The notes below the pieces were generated by a model that made no database searches, was not told the origin of the DNA, and saw only the letters and a list, made by a program, of their open reading frames with translations. This document shows positions 45,161 to 51,698 of a DNA stretch of 64,000 nucleotides, piece after piece. The position numbers and the translations under genes were made by a program. Where the stretch lies: positions 13,052,589 through 13,116,588 of the forward strand of contig NC_056052.1 of NCBI RefSeq assembly GCF_004379255.2, written 5' to 3'. This DNA is from Salvia splendens. Lineage: Eukaryota > Streptophyta > Magnoliopsida > Lamiales > Lamiaceae. Positions within the stretch are counted from its first letter, which is position 1. Every line of letters starts with the position of its first letter.

Positions 45161-45353
45161 GCGAAATTCAGAAATTAAATGCGCGAAATTTGGATACGTA
45201 AATTTTATCATGAGCGAAATGACATATTTACCCCCGCGCTTTTTTTATGAAGTAAATCTAAGTTTTAATCTAGACCGCGTGATTTTAAAATGTGTGGTCC
45301 AGATTTAGTTATAGGGTTATTACGGAAATTGAGTTATCATTATAACGCACCCC
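45161..45353. mobile_element. Right terminus of the putative element that carries the 45-kb array
   Basis: This is unique sequence between the last monomer and a (TA)n tract. Read from the outside on the minus strand it begins GGGGTGCGTTATAATGATAA directly at the TA tract, which looks like a transposon end. At the array side GCGAAATTCAG (45,161) is the exact reverse complement of CTGAATTTCGC, a module used throughout the array, so array and terminus share a seed sequence in opposite orientation. The partner terminus would lie left of the window. The family is not recognised; the call rests on the (TA)n boundary and on similarity of the end to the element at 60,229-61,850. Confidence 0.5.
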
Positions 45354-45385
45354 TATATATATTATATATATATAATATATATATA
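45354..45385. repeat. (TA)n tract between two elements
   Basis: This is an imperfect TA microsatellite. It lies directly between the CACCCC end of the array-side element and the GGTTAG end of the next element, so both elements abut or were inserted into the same TA tract. Confidence 0.85.
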
Positions 45386-45446
45386 GGTTAGTGATCAATA
45401 TATAACTAATCTTAAGTGTATAACTAGAGAACAAATCTCAACCACA
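45386..45446 (+). repeat. Left terminal inverted repeat
   Basis: It begins GGTTAGTGATC right after the TA tract and contains TATAACTAGAGAACAAAT. It pairs with 47196-47256 on the opposite strand. Confidence 0.75.
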
Positions 45447-45919
45447 TATCTTAAATGAACAAATATTATTTATTTTAATAATATAAAATATGTCAAGGGT
45501 ATTTTTGGAAATTACATTATAAACTTTAAATCTGCGATCCTTTCTTTCTCCTTCAAAATTGAGAATCGAATCACATGCTATGTCGTCTGCAATTTGATAT
45601 CGTCCGATTATGGAGCTGAAACGTCTTCGATCAGAATGCTGAAATTGAAAACAAATGGACGAAAATCATGGAAACTAAAAATGCTGAAACTGAATACAAA
45701 TTGATGCAATTGGGATCAAAATTGTCTACAACTAAGACGGAATGGATGAAACTATGGAATAACACCAACATTACCAGATTTGGATTGAAAAAGTGAGAAC
45801 CAATTATTGACAATTGAGATTCTCGTGAATAAGTTGGCGAAAATTAATGGTGGAATTCTCCAATATAAGCTGCAGATTTGGATGAAAATGGGTTGAATAT
45901 CATTGGAAAATCATCCATA
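45447..45919. other. AT-rich interior of the (TA)n element, no gene seen
   Basis: The stretch is rich in GAAAATT and CTGAAA words. No frame in it gives a recognisable protein. A minus-strand frame of 60 codons at 45631-45813 has no family resemblance that I recognise. Confidence 0.5.
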
Positions 45920-46441
45920 CATCACTATTAGCATGATTTACTTCACTCTTGTTTACAAAACACATCACTCTTATTCTGATTTTACGTCACTCTTGTTTAC
46001 AAAACACATCACTCTTATCATGATTTTACTTCACTCTTGTTTACAAAACACATCACTCTTATTATGATTTTACTTCACTATTGTTTACAAAACACATCAC
46101 TCTTAGCATGATTTTACTTCACTCTTGTTTACAAAACACATCACTCTTATTATGATTTTACTTCACTCTTGTTTACAAAACACATCACTCGTATTATGAT
46201 TTTACTTCACTCTTGTTTACAAAACAAATCACTCTTATTATGATTTTACTTCACTCTTGTTTACAAAACACATCACTCTTGTTTACAAAACACATCTTTC
46301 TTAGCATGATTTTACTTCACTATTGTTTACAAAACACATCACTCTTAGCATGATTTTACTTCACTCTTGTTTACAAAACACATCACTCTTAATATGATTT
46401 TACTTCACTCTTTTTTACAAAACACATCACTCTTATCATGA
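45920..46441. repeat. 44-bp tandem repeat, about 12 copies
   Basis: The unit is CATCACTCTTATTATGATTT followed by TACTTCACTCTTGTTTACAA and AACA. It is itself a degenerate dimer of 22-bp halves that share TCACTCTT. One copy near 46,260 is only a half unit, consistent with slippage or unequal exchange at the half-unit level. Variation among copies is concentrated at the TATTATG position (TAGCATG, TATCATG, TAATATG). Confidence 0.92.
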
Positions 46442-46579
46442 GGAAGTGATAATTTTCTACTACTCATGTAATAAAATTCAAGCAAGAAAAGTAAATTCGT
46501 CAATTTTCAACCTCTGCATAAGTAAATACTATCATCATCCATCAACCTAGCATTAGTGAGGAATATAGTATTAACCATT

Positions 46580-46882
46580 ATGGAGATCCAAATATCATTA
46601 CTATTACTACTATTACTATGCATCCCACTCTTGCTCTTCAGTCTCATATTCAAATCCAAAAACACTAGAAATATCCACATCCCACCAGGCCCATGGAAGC
46701 TCCCCTTCATCGGAAACATCCACAACCTCCTCGGTGCCGTCCCTCACCGCTCCCTCCACCAACTCGTCCGCATCTTTGGCCCAACGATGCACCTCAAACT
46801 TGGCCAACTCTCCGTCGTCGTCGTCTCCTCCGCCGACGCTACAAAGCAGATCATCAAAACCCAGCAGCGGCACCTGCTTTAG
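46580..46882 (+). pseudogene. Truncated cytochrome P450 (CYP71-type) N-terminus
   Basis: An ATG at 46,580 opens a 100-codon frame: a leucine-rich membrane anchor (residues 6-24), a basic stretch, the proline-rich hinge IPPGPWKLPFIGN (residues 34-46) and the conserved substrate-side segment HRSLHQLVRIFGPTMHLKLG. This is the start of a microsomal A-type P450, most like the CYP71 clan enzymes of plant secondary metabolism. Family members are about 500 residues, so about 80% is missing, including the I-helix, ExxR and the heme-binding cysteine. After IIKTQ the sequence diverges from the family and stops at 46,880-46,882. A GTG 24 bases upstream is in frame but is not a credible eukaryotic start. 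The fragment lies inside the inverted repeats of a DNA element, which indicates capture and not decay in place. It cannot encode a working enzyme. Confidence 0.85.
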
Positions 46883-47034
46883 GTTCCTAACAATGTCCGG
46901 CACCAAATCCTGCAGCCACAAATCGATTTTCTCCATAGGATCGCCGCCTCTGGTGTGCGAATTGATCGATTCCTCGCTTCCGTGATTCTGCGGGCGTTGC
47001 GGACGACGGCGGAGAAGAAGATGCGGTTTCAAAT
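46870..47034 (-). other. GC-richer coding-like segment, possible second captured fragment
   Basis: Base composition is clearly higher in G+C than in the surrounding AT-rich element and resembles coding DNA. The forward frame does not continue the P450. On the minus strand a frame stays open, with an internal methionine at 46,936 (MEKIDLWLQDLVPDIVRNLK), but I do not recognise the product. It may be a fragment of a different gene joined to the P450 piece, or untranslated sequence. Confidence 0.3.
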
Positions 47035-47195
47035 GAATTCAATTTTTGCAACCTACCTGATTTTGGAGTTAATTCAATAGGCTATGCAATGACCAAAATA
47101 TCCCTGCTTTGTTATTATGGAGTAAATTTGTGATTGAGTGAACTAATATCTCATTAAATTCAAAAATTAATACTAGCCCTTGATTTTTTTGATCT

Positions 47196-47256
47196 TGTGG
47201 CTATTATTTGTTCTCTAGTTATATGGTTAAGAGGTGTTTGCCATAGATCATGACCC
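47196..47256 (-). repeat. Right terminal inverted repeat
   Basis: On the minus strand it begins GGGTCATGATC next to the TA tract and contains TATAACTAGAGAACAAAT followed by CCACA, matching the left end in order and spacing. Confidence 0.75.
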
Positions 47257-47277
47257 TATATATATATATATATATAT
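47257..47277. repeat. (TA)n tract at the right edge of the element
   Basis: This perfect TA dinucleotide run directly follows the CCC of the right terminal repeat. It mirrors the TA tract on the left side. Confidence 0.85.
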
Positions 47278-47335
47278 CTCAAATCTTATTTGGTTCAACT
47301 CAAACCATGCATATGCAAAATCTACGATACACATG

Positions 47336-47563
47336 CTCCTTTCGTCCCATCTCAAGTGATTAATTTTTTTTACCGTTATTTTGCGAAGATGGTAATAAAT
47401 AGTAAAGTGGAGAGAAAATAAAATAAGAGAGAATAATATAAAAGAGAATCGTATCAACATTATTTTTTACTTACTTTAGTTTCTCTGCACTTTAACTATT
47501 TATTATCATTTTCCCAAACACGTGCTGAAAAGCAGTCAATCACTTGAAATGGGATAGAGGGTG
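47336..47563. mobile_element. Stowaway-type MITE
   Basis: It begins CTCCTTTCGTCCCATCTCAA and ends with the near complement TTGAAATGGGATAGAGGGTG followed by TA. Length (about 230 bp), AT-rich interior and terminal motif fit Tc1/mariner-related Stowaway MITEs. The left TA is not preserved. Confidence 0.7.
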
Positions 47564-47878
47564 TAATATAAATCTATAATACTCTAACCAATAACATTAC
47601 ATATTTTTTAGAAAATTTTGATAATATACAAATTTCAAAGTTTTACACTGGAATCTAGACCGGACGGTAAAAGTAACAAGAGTTTTAATTTCATAAAATT
47701 ATATTATATAAAATCAATCTAAATTTAAAGTAAATGATAGTAGTATATTATTTTTTCTAAGCTAATTTCTTATGAATGAAAAATAGGAAATTAGAGTTTG
47801 TCACTTAAATACGAAGTTATGAGACTAATTAATGTGTTACTTAATCCCATGCTAAAAAATGAGTCTTCACTTAAATGT
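47564..47878. other. AT-rich intergenic stretch
   Basis: I see no gene, no inverted termini and no tandem repeat here. It is only A+T-rich sequence between two MITEs. Confidence 0.5.
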
Positions 47879-47879
47879 A

Positions 47880-48594
47880 CTTCCTTCGTCCGTCTTTACT
47901 TGTAACTAGTTTACTTTTTAGTTCGTCGGTCAATACTTGTCATAACCATTCACAATAGGGGGTGTGTGTTGTTTGGTTGTTGTGCGTTCGGCGCCCCATC
48001 GGCGCCTTTGGGGGATGGGGTCGGACGGCGCTAGGACGGGTCGCGCCGGACGACAATTGGCGTTATTTTTCTTTTTTTATTTCACCTGTATATATACAAC
48101 TCATTGCACTTCATTTTTTAATTATAGATTTCTTTTATTTTAATGAAATATATTTGGTTTTTTCAATGTTTTTTTTTCTCCAATTGATTTCGTTTTTGTT
48201 GTTTTAATATTTGGTAAACATCAACAATTAATATGAATTATATACAGATAGTGAGATAGACTGAGAGATAGACTGTTAGATGGGCTGGGATAGGCTGTGA
48301 GGGCTGAAGATGGGCTGTGTGATAGGCCGATGATGTAGTAGGGAGAAATTTGAGATAGGTTATGAGGGCTGAAGATGGGCTGTAAGTAGGGTTGTTTCTA
48401 TTGTGAATGCTTTTTTTTACTTTTTATAGTGAACCCTACATTCCACGAACTCATAGAATAATTCACATTTTATTATAAAATTAATATATAAAAGTAGGTA
48501 CCACATTGCAGTAACTTTTTCAACCCACTTTCCATTACATTTTTTAAAACCTACGCCGAATCGACTTATGCCCAAGTATTGGTGAACGGAGGGA
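47880..48594. mobile_element. Stowaway-type MITE interrupted by a second MITE
   Basis: The left part begins with a degenerate TIR (CTTCCTTCGTCCGTC) and reads to about 47,945. The right part resumes near 48,411 and ends ACCAAT-like ACTTATGCCCAAGTATTGG followed by GAACGGAGGGAGTA. The inner sequence CAATACTTG on the left is matched by CAAGTATTG on the right. Removing the intervening segment leaves an element of about 250 bp, the normal Stowaway size. Confidence 0.6.
47946..48410. mobile_element. Nested MITE, PIF/Harbinger-like
   Basis: The ends are the inverted pair CCATTCACAATAG (47946-47958) and CTATTGTGAATGC (48398-48410). The left half holds a strikingly GC-rich segment (about 47,985-48,060, with GGCGCC repeated in CGGCGCCCCATCGGCGCC). 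The right half holds repeats of GGCTGAAGATGGGCTGT. No transposase frame is present. The Harbinger assignment rests on terminal style and size and is tentative; a 3-bp target duplication is not clear. Confidence 0.5.
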
Positions 48595-48597
48595 GTA

Positions 48598-48866
48598 CTC
48601 CTTAAGAAGCTTAATCACTATGTGTAATAATTATATGCATAAGTGACGGGTTGGTTGTGAAGCCCACAAGCACTTGCGCCACTGGCTGCCTCGCCTCGTG
48701 TATAGTGAAGGGCCTCGTGCGTCGTGGACTTGATCTTGATAATTGGAATTTGAGTGGTGTTTGTTGTGATTTTTAGGGTTCAAGTAGTGCGGTTTCGTTT
48801 CACACAAACAAGTGATAAAACCCTAAAAAATACTACTATCTACGAGTGAACACGTGCAATACAGTA
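48598..48866. other. Intergenic stretch, nothing recognised
   Basis: It is mixed-composition sequence with no reading frame, terminal repeat or RNA gene that I can support. Confidence 0.45.
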
Positions 48867-48868
48867 TA

Positions 48869-49118
48869 CGCCCTCTGTCCGCGAATAAGAGTCTCATTTT
48901 TCTATTTTAGTCCGTCCGCGAATAGAGTTCCTGTTTACTTTTACCATATATGGTAATACGGTCACACCTTCCACTAACTCATTCCACTCACTTTTCATTT
49001 AAAAGTAATATATACAAGTGAGACTATTTTCCACTAACTTTTTTCCACCCACTTTTCATAACATTTCTTAAAACTCGTGTCGCCCATAAATGGGCCTTCT
49101 AATGACAGACGGAGGGAG
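48869..49118. mobile_element. Stowaway-type MITE with TA target duplication
   Basis: It begins CGCCCTCTGTCCGCGAATAA and ends AATGACAGACGGAGGGAG, with TA on both sides (48867-48868 and 49119-49120). The interior contains the common Stowaway phrases CCATATATGGTAA, CCACTAACTC and AAAACTCGTGTCG. Confidence 0.85.
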
Positions 49119-49121
49119 TAA

Positions 49122-49192
49122 TAGGTATCGAACCCACGGGAAAGACATACTTTTAAAGCTATACACTATAAGCTGAGGGAACAAATACTCCT
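49122..49192 (-). other. Possible tRNA-derived relic
   Basis: On the minus strand GGTTCGATACC matches the Pol III box B consensus. A weak box A-like sequence (CAGCTTATAGTG) lies about 45 bases before it. The spacing is tRNA-like, but stems are poor and no acceptor arm is convincing. It could be a decayed tRNA or SINE head, or chance. Confidence 0.25.
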
Positions 49193-49632
49193 CATTAATT
49201 TCCCTCTGCTATTATGTGTTTCCTATTTCTTGACACACTTTATATTTTCTATAAATAAATAAATAATTTATTTTAAAGGTCGGTGAATATGAATCCAAAA
49301 TTTGTGCCTAGAGCATTAATCACTTTATAATTAGCTAAAGATAAAGCACAATAATACGATATCAGAGGTAATGAGTATTTAATCTAATATTCCAAAAATA
49401 GGCGGATGGGAAATGAGTGTATGTATATGAGGGAGGCACTAGGCTGTATTAATTCTTCCACGTTTTACTACTACTGTTACTGTTACTGTTGCTGTTGTTA
49501 CTGAATGAAATCAGTCGACCAACGCAAACAACCTCGAGCAGTAAAAAACTGCACCAAAAAAAAGTCATTAACAATAAACAAATAAAATGCACATTGAATG
49601 CTCCCATTTCCTGATTCCTCCTACTCACACCC
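49193..49632 (+). other. Upstream region of the protamine P1-like gene
   Basis: This AT-rich region ends in a pyrimidine-rich leader before the ATG at 49,633. A possible TATA-like word (TGTATATGA) is near 49,423, with CAAT-like words further up. No transcription start can be fixed from sequence alone. A long minus-strand frame across 49449-50195 is a shadow of the coding exon. Confidence 0.35.
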
Positions 49633-50844
49633 ATGACCCTAACTAGATCGCTCCTCCGCTCCTCCTTCTTTTTCCGCCGCCGCCGTCCACGCTCCAATGC
49701 CGGACGCAGAATCTCCCCCTTCTTCAGGAGGAGATCCCCCGCTGGCGACAATCCCGAGCCGTCCTCTCCCAAAGTCACGTGCATCGGCCAAGTCAGAGTC
49801 AAGTCGCAGAAGAAGGTCAAGCAATGCCGCCGCCGCATCAACGGCGAATCCAGTTTCCGCAGCGCCTCCGTGCCCTCGTTCCAGCGCTGGGTGCATTTGC
49901 CCTGCTTTTCCGCTGTCCTGCGTGAGTTCTTCTGCTTGTTCCGCTGCAAGTGTGAGAGGTGGTGGTGCGGCGGAGGGAGGAGAAAGATGGAGATTGCTGT
50001 CAAGTGCAGCGGAGAGGAGGAGGAGAAGGTGAATTCGAATTCGAGACAACATGTTTTTGATGACATTGAGGTGAACGGCGATAGAATTGAGGTGAAGGGG
50101 CGGAGCTTCGAGGATGAATGCGCCATTTCTGTACCTCCTAAAAATGCGCTTCTGCTGATGAGATGCAGATCTGATCCAATCAAAATGGCCGCCATTGCTA
50201 ACCGGATTAGCTCCGATGCAGCGAGGTACGAAAATGTAGCGATTCAACTCCAAGAAGACGAAGAAGAAGAAGATGATGGTGATGATGATGAAACCAGTAG
50301 CTCGGATGAAGTGTTCGAAGCTCGAGTTTTGGAGCAAGTACAGAAAGAATTTTTTGCCAATGAGGCAGAGAATAATGAAAAAACCGAGCCAGAAGAAGAT
50401 GTTGAATCCAATATGTCCTCATTTGAAGCTCTTTTAGAAACAGAGATTGAACCAAAATCAGATCAAAAGCAGGAAATTCATCAAGAAAAGGGGACATTGC
50501 CGGAATGCTTGCTGTTGATGATGCGCGAGCCGAAGCTGTCAATGGAGGTCTCCAAAGAAACGTGGGTTTGCTCCACCGACTTCATTCGGCTGGATCCGGA
50601 GCGCCCAAGGAGGGCCGCCGCCAAAGCCGATGCAGAGCCTCCAATAGTGAAGAAGATGGCCTCTGTGGAGAAGTCGAAGCCCCGAGTTCCTGAGCCGCCG
50701 AGGAGGAACAACGACTCGCAGCCGGCGCGGTCGTCGTGCTCTCTGCCGGCCGACGGGAAGTGCGAGCCGCTGGAGCTGACTAGGTGCAAGTCGGAGCCGA
50801 TGAGTAAGGCGGCGGCTAAGCTAATGCCGGAGGCCGGTTGCTGA
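49633..50844 (+). CDS. Protamine P1-like plant protein of unknown function
   Basis: This single-exon gene of 403 codons runs from ATG to TGA. I recognise it as the plant-specific family annotated in Arabidopsis as 'protamine P1 family protein' from four conserved blocks: an arginine-rich N-terminus (residues 9-34), VTCIGQVRVK (48-57), PPKNALLLMRCRSDP (168-182) and the long block from LPECLLLMMREPKLSMEV into SKETWVCSTDFIR (289-319). It ends in RCKSEPM and AAAKLMPEAGC. An acidic run (208-220) and low-complexity spacers separate the blocks. The biochemical role is not established; the protamine name comes only from basic composition and does not imply sperm chromatin function. There is no signal peptide or clear membrane span. 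Codon use and G+C are higher than the surroundings, as expected of a real exon among repeats. It is the only intact host gene seen, flanked by MITEs and the hAT element just 176 bp downstream of its stop. Confidence 0.88.
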   Translation: MTLTRSLLRSSFFFRRRRPRSNAGRRISPFFRRRSPAGDNPEPSSPKVTCIGQVRVKSQKKVKQCRRRINGESSFRSASVPSFQRWVHLPCFSAVLREFFCLFRCKCERWWCGGGRRKMEIAVKCSGEEEEKVNSNSRQHVFDDIEVNGDRIEVKGRSFEDECAISVPPKNALLLMRCRSDPIKMAAIANRISSDAARYENVAIQLQEDEEEEDDGDDDETSSSDEVFEARVLEQVQKEFFANEAENNEKTEPEEDVESNMSSFEALLETEIEPKSDQKQEIHQEKGTLPECLLLMMREPKLSMEVSKETWVCSTDFIRLDPERPRRAAAKADAEPPIVKKMASVEKSKPRVPEPPRRNNDSQPARSSCSLPADGKCEPLELTRCKSEPMSKAAAKLMPEAGC

Positions 50845-51019
50845 AAGGGGAGCCGATCAGAGTCGGCGCGTCGGGAGTCGGCTGTTGAGCTGAGACATGG
50901 AAAAATAATTAAATGGAGATTATTATTTATTACAGTCTTGTATAGTTTGTAGTGTTACTCCTTTCTATCTATAATTTGTAAATCATTTTTGTTGTTTTGG
51001 TTTTGATGTTTTCAATGAT
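50845..51019 (+). other. 3' flank of the protamine P1-like gene
   Basis: The stop codon is followed by about 50 bases of G+C-rich sequence and then by an AT-rich tract with AAAATAATTAAATGG and TATAATTTGTAAATC, suitable for plant polyadenylation. The MITE end that the hAT element invaded begins at 51,020. Confidence 0.4.
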
Positions 51020-51027
51020 ACTCCCTC
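51020..51027. repeat. Left 8-bp target duplication of the hAT element
   Basis: ACTCCCTC here is repeated exactly at 55086-55093. Eight bases is the standard hAT duplication length. The sequence is also the start of a Stowaway-type MITE terminus. Confidence 0.8.
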
Positions 51028-51430
51028 TTAAACATCCACAAACCGAATCGGCCCGGCGGTTAGCTGCCGGTTCGGGCACGCCGGTTCATGAATCGGAACC
51101 GGCGGTTTGAACCGTCCGGCGGGTTACCGGTTAACACGGGCCGGTTCAGGGTCGGCGAAATCATGAACCGTGAACCGGCGGTTCGGCGGTTTGAACCCCG
51201 GTTCAACTGTTCAAACGGCTAACTCCGGGGTAGGTTCGTAGGGTTTCAGAGTAGGGAGCAGAAAAACCGGCGGTTTCTGACGAAAACCGCCGGTTCAAAC
51301 CGGTTTCCGCCGGTTCCAGGAACTTTTCAGGGATAGGGCCAGGGTGCGGCGCATAGGCATGCTAAACGGTCAGAAACCGGCAGTTTTTTGTCGGAAAACC
51401 GTGGACTAAACCGTCGGTTTTGTGGTTGAA
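51028..51430. promoter_or_regulatory. Left subterminal repeat region of the hAT element
   Basis: It has dense short inverted and direct copies of GGCGGTT / AACCGCC with variants such as CCGGTTCATGAA and GGTTTGAACC. In hAT elements such clusters bind transposase. The transposase start lies about 270 bases beyond. Confidence 0.65.
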
Positions 51431-51698
51431 CCGCCGGTTCGGCCGAAATTTGAATTTTTTTTTATTTCTTCCAATTTTACTCCTATAAATACCTCACTTC
51501 CCCTTCATTTCTCCTCACCTCATTCTTGTGCTAATAAGAATTTCTCTTCTCAATCCCAATTTCTCTATTTTCTCCCCATTCTCTCTAATTGCTCAAGTTG
51601 TTTACTAGTTTCTACTTACAACTATATTTGTTGTTGTGCTCGTAATTCATCACTTATACTCCATACATATTCCATCCATACTACTTTCATTTATCATT

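Larger units (their letters stand above)
45386..47256. mobile_element. (TA)n-flanked non-autonomous DNA element with captured P450 fragment
   Basis: The two ends are imperfect inverted repeats of 61 bp (45386-45446 and 47196-47256). They share GATC, CTTAA, the 17-base TATAACTAGAGAACAAA and CCACA in order. Both ends abut TA microsatellites. Inside are an AT-rich segment, a 44-bp tandem repeat (45,920-46,441), a promoter-like stretch and a 100-codon cytochrome P450 N-terminus. No transposase is present, so it would depend on an enzyme encoded elsewhere. The arrangement resembles gene-fragment-capturing elements such as Pack-MULEs, but the TA-tract flanks are not the 9-bp duplication typical of MULEs, so the superfamily is left open. 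Confidence 0.7.

Noticed and set aside
46580..46882. Intact cytochrome P450 gene
   Set aside because: Only the membrane anchor and first conserved segment are present. The frame ends after 100 codons, without the heme-binding region and without a matching downstream exon in the next kilobases.
49449..50195. 248-codon minus-strand frame
   Set aside because: It lies opposite the conserved protamine P1-like exon and has no recognisable motif; it is a shadow of G+C-rich coding sequence.
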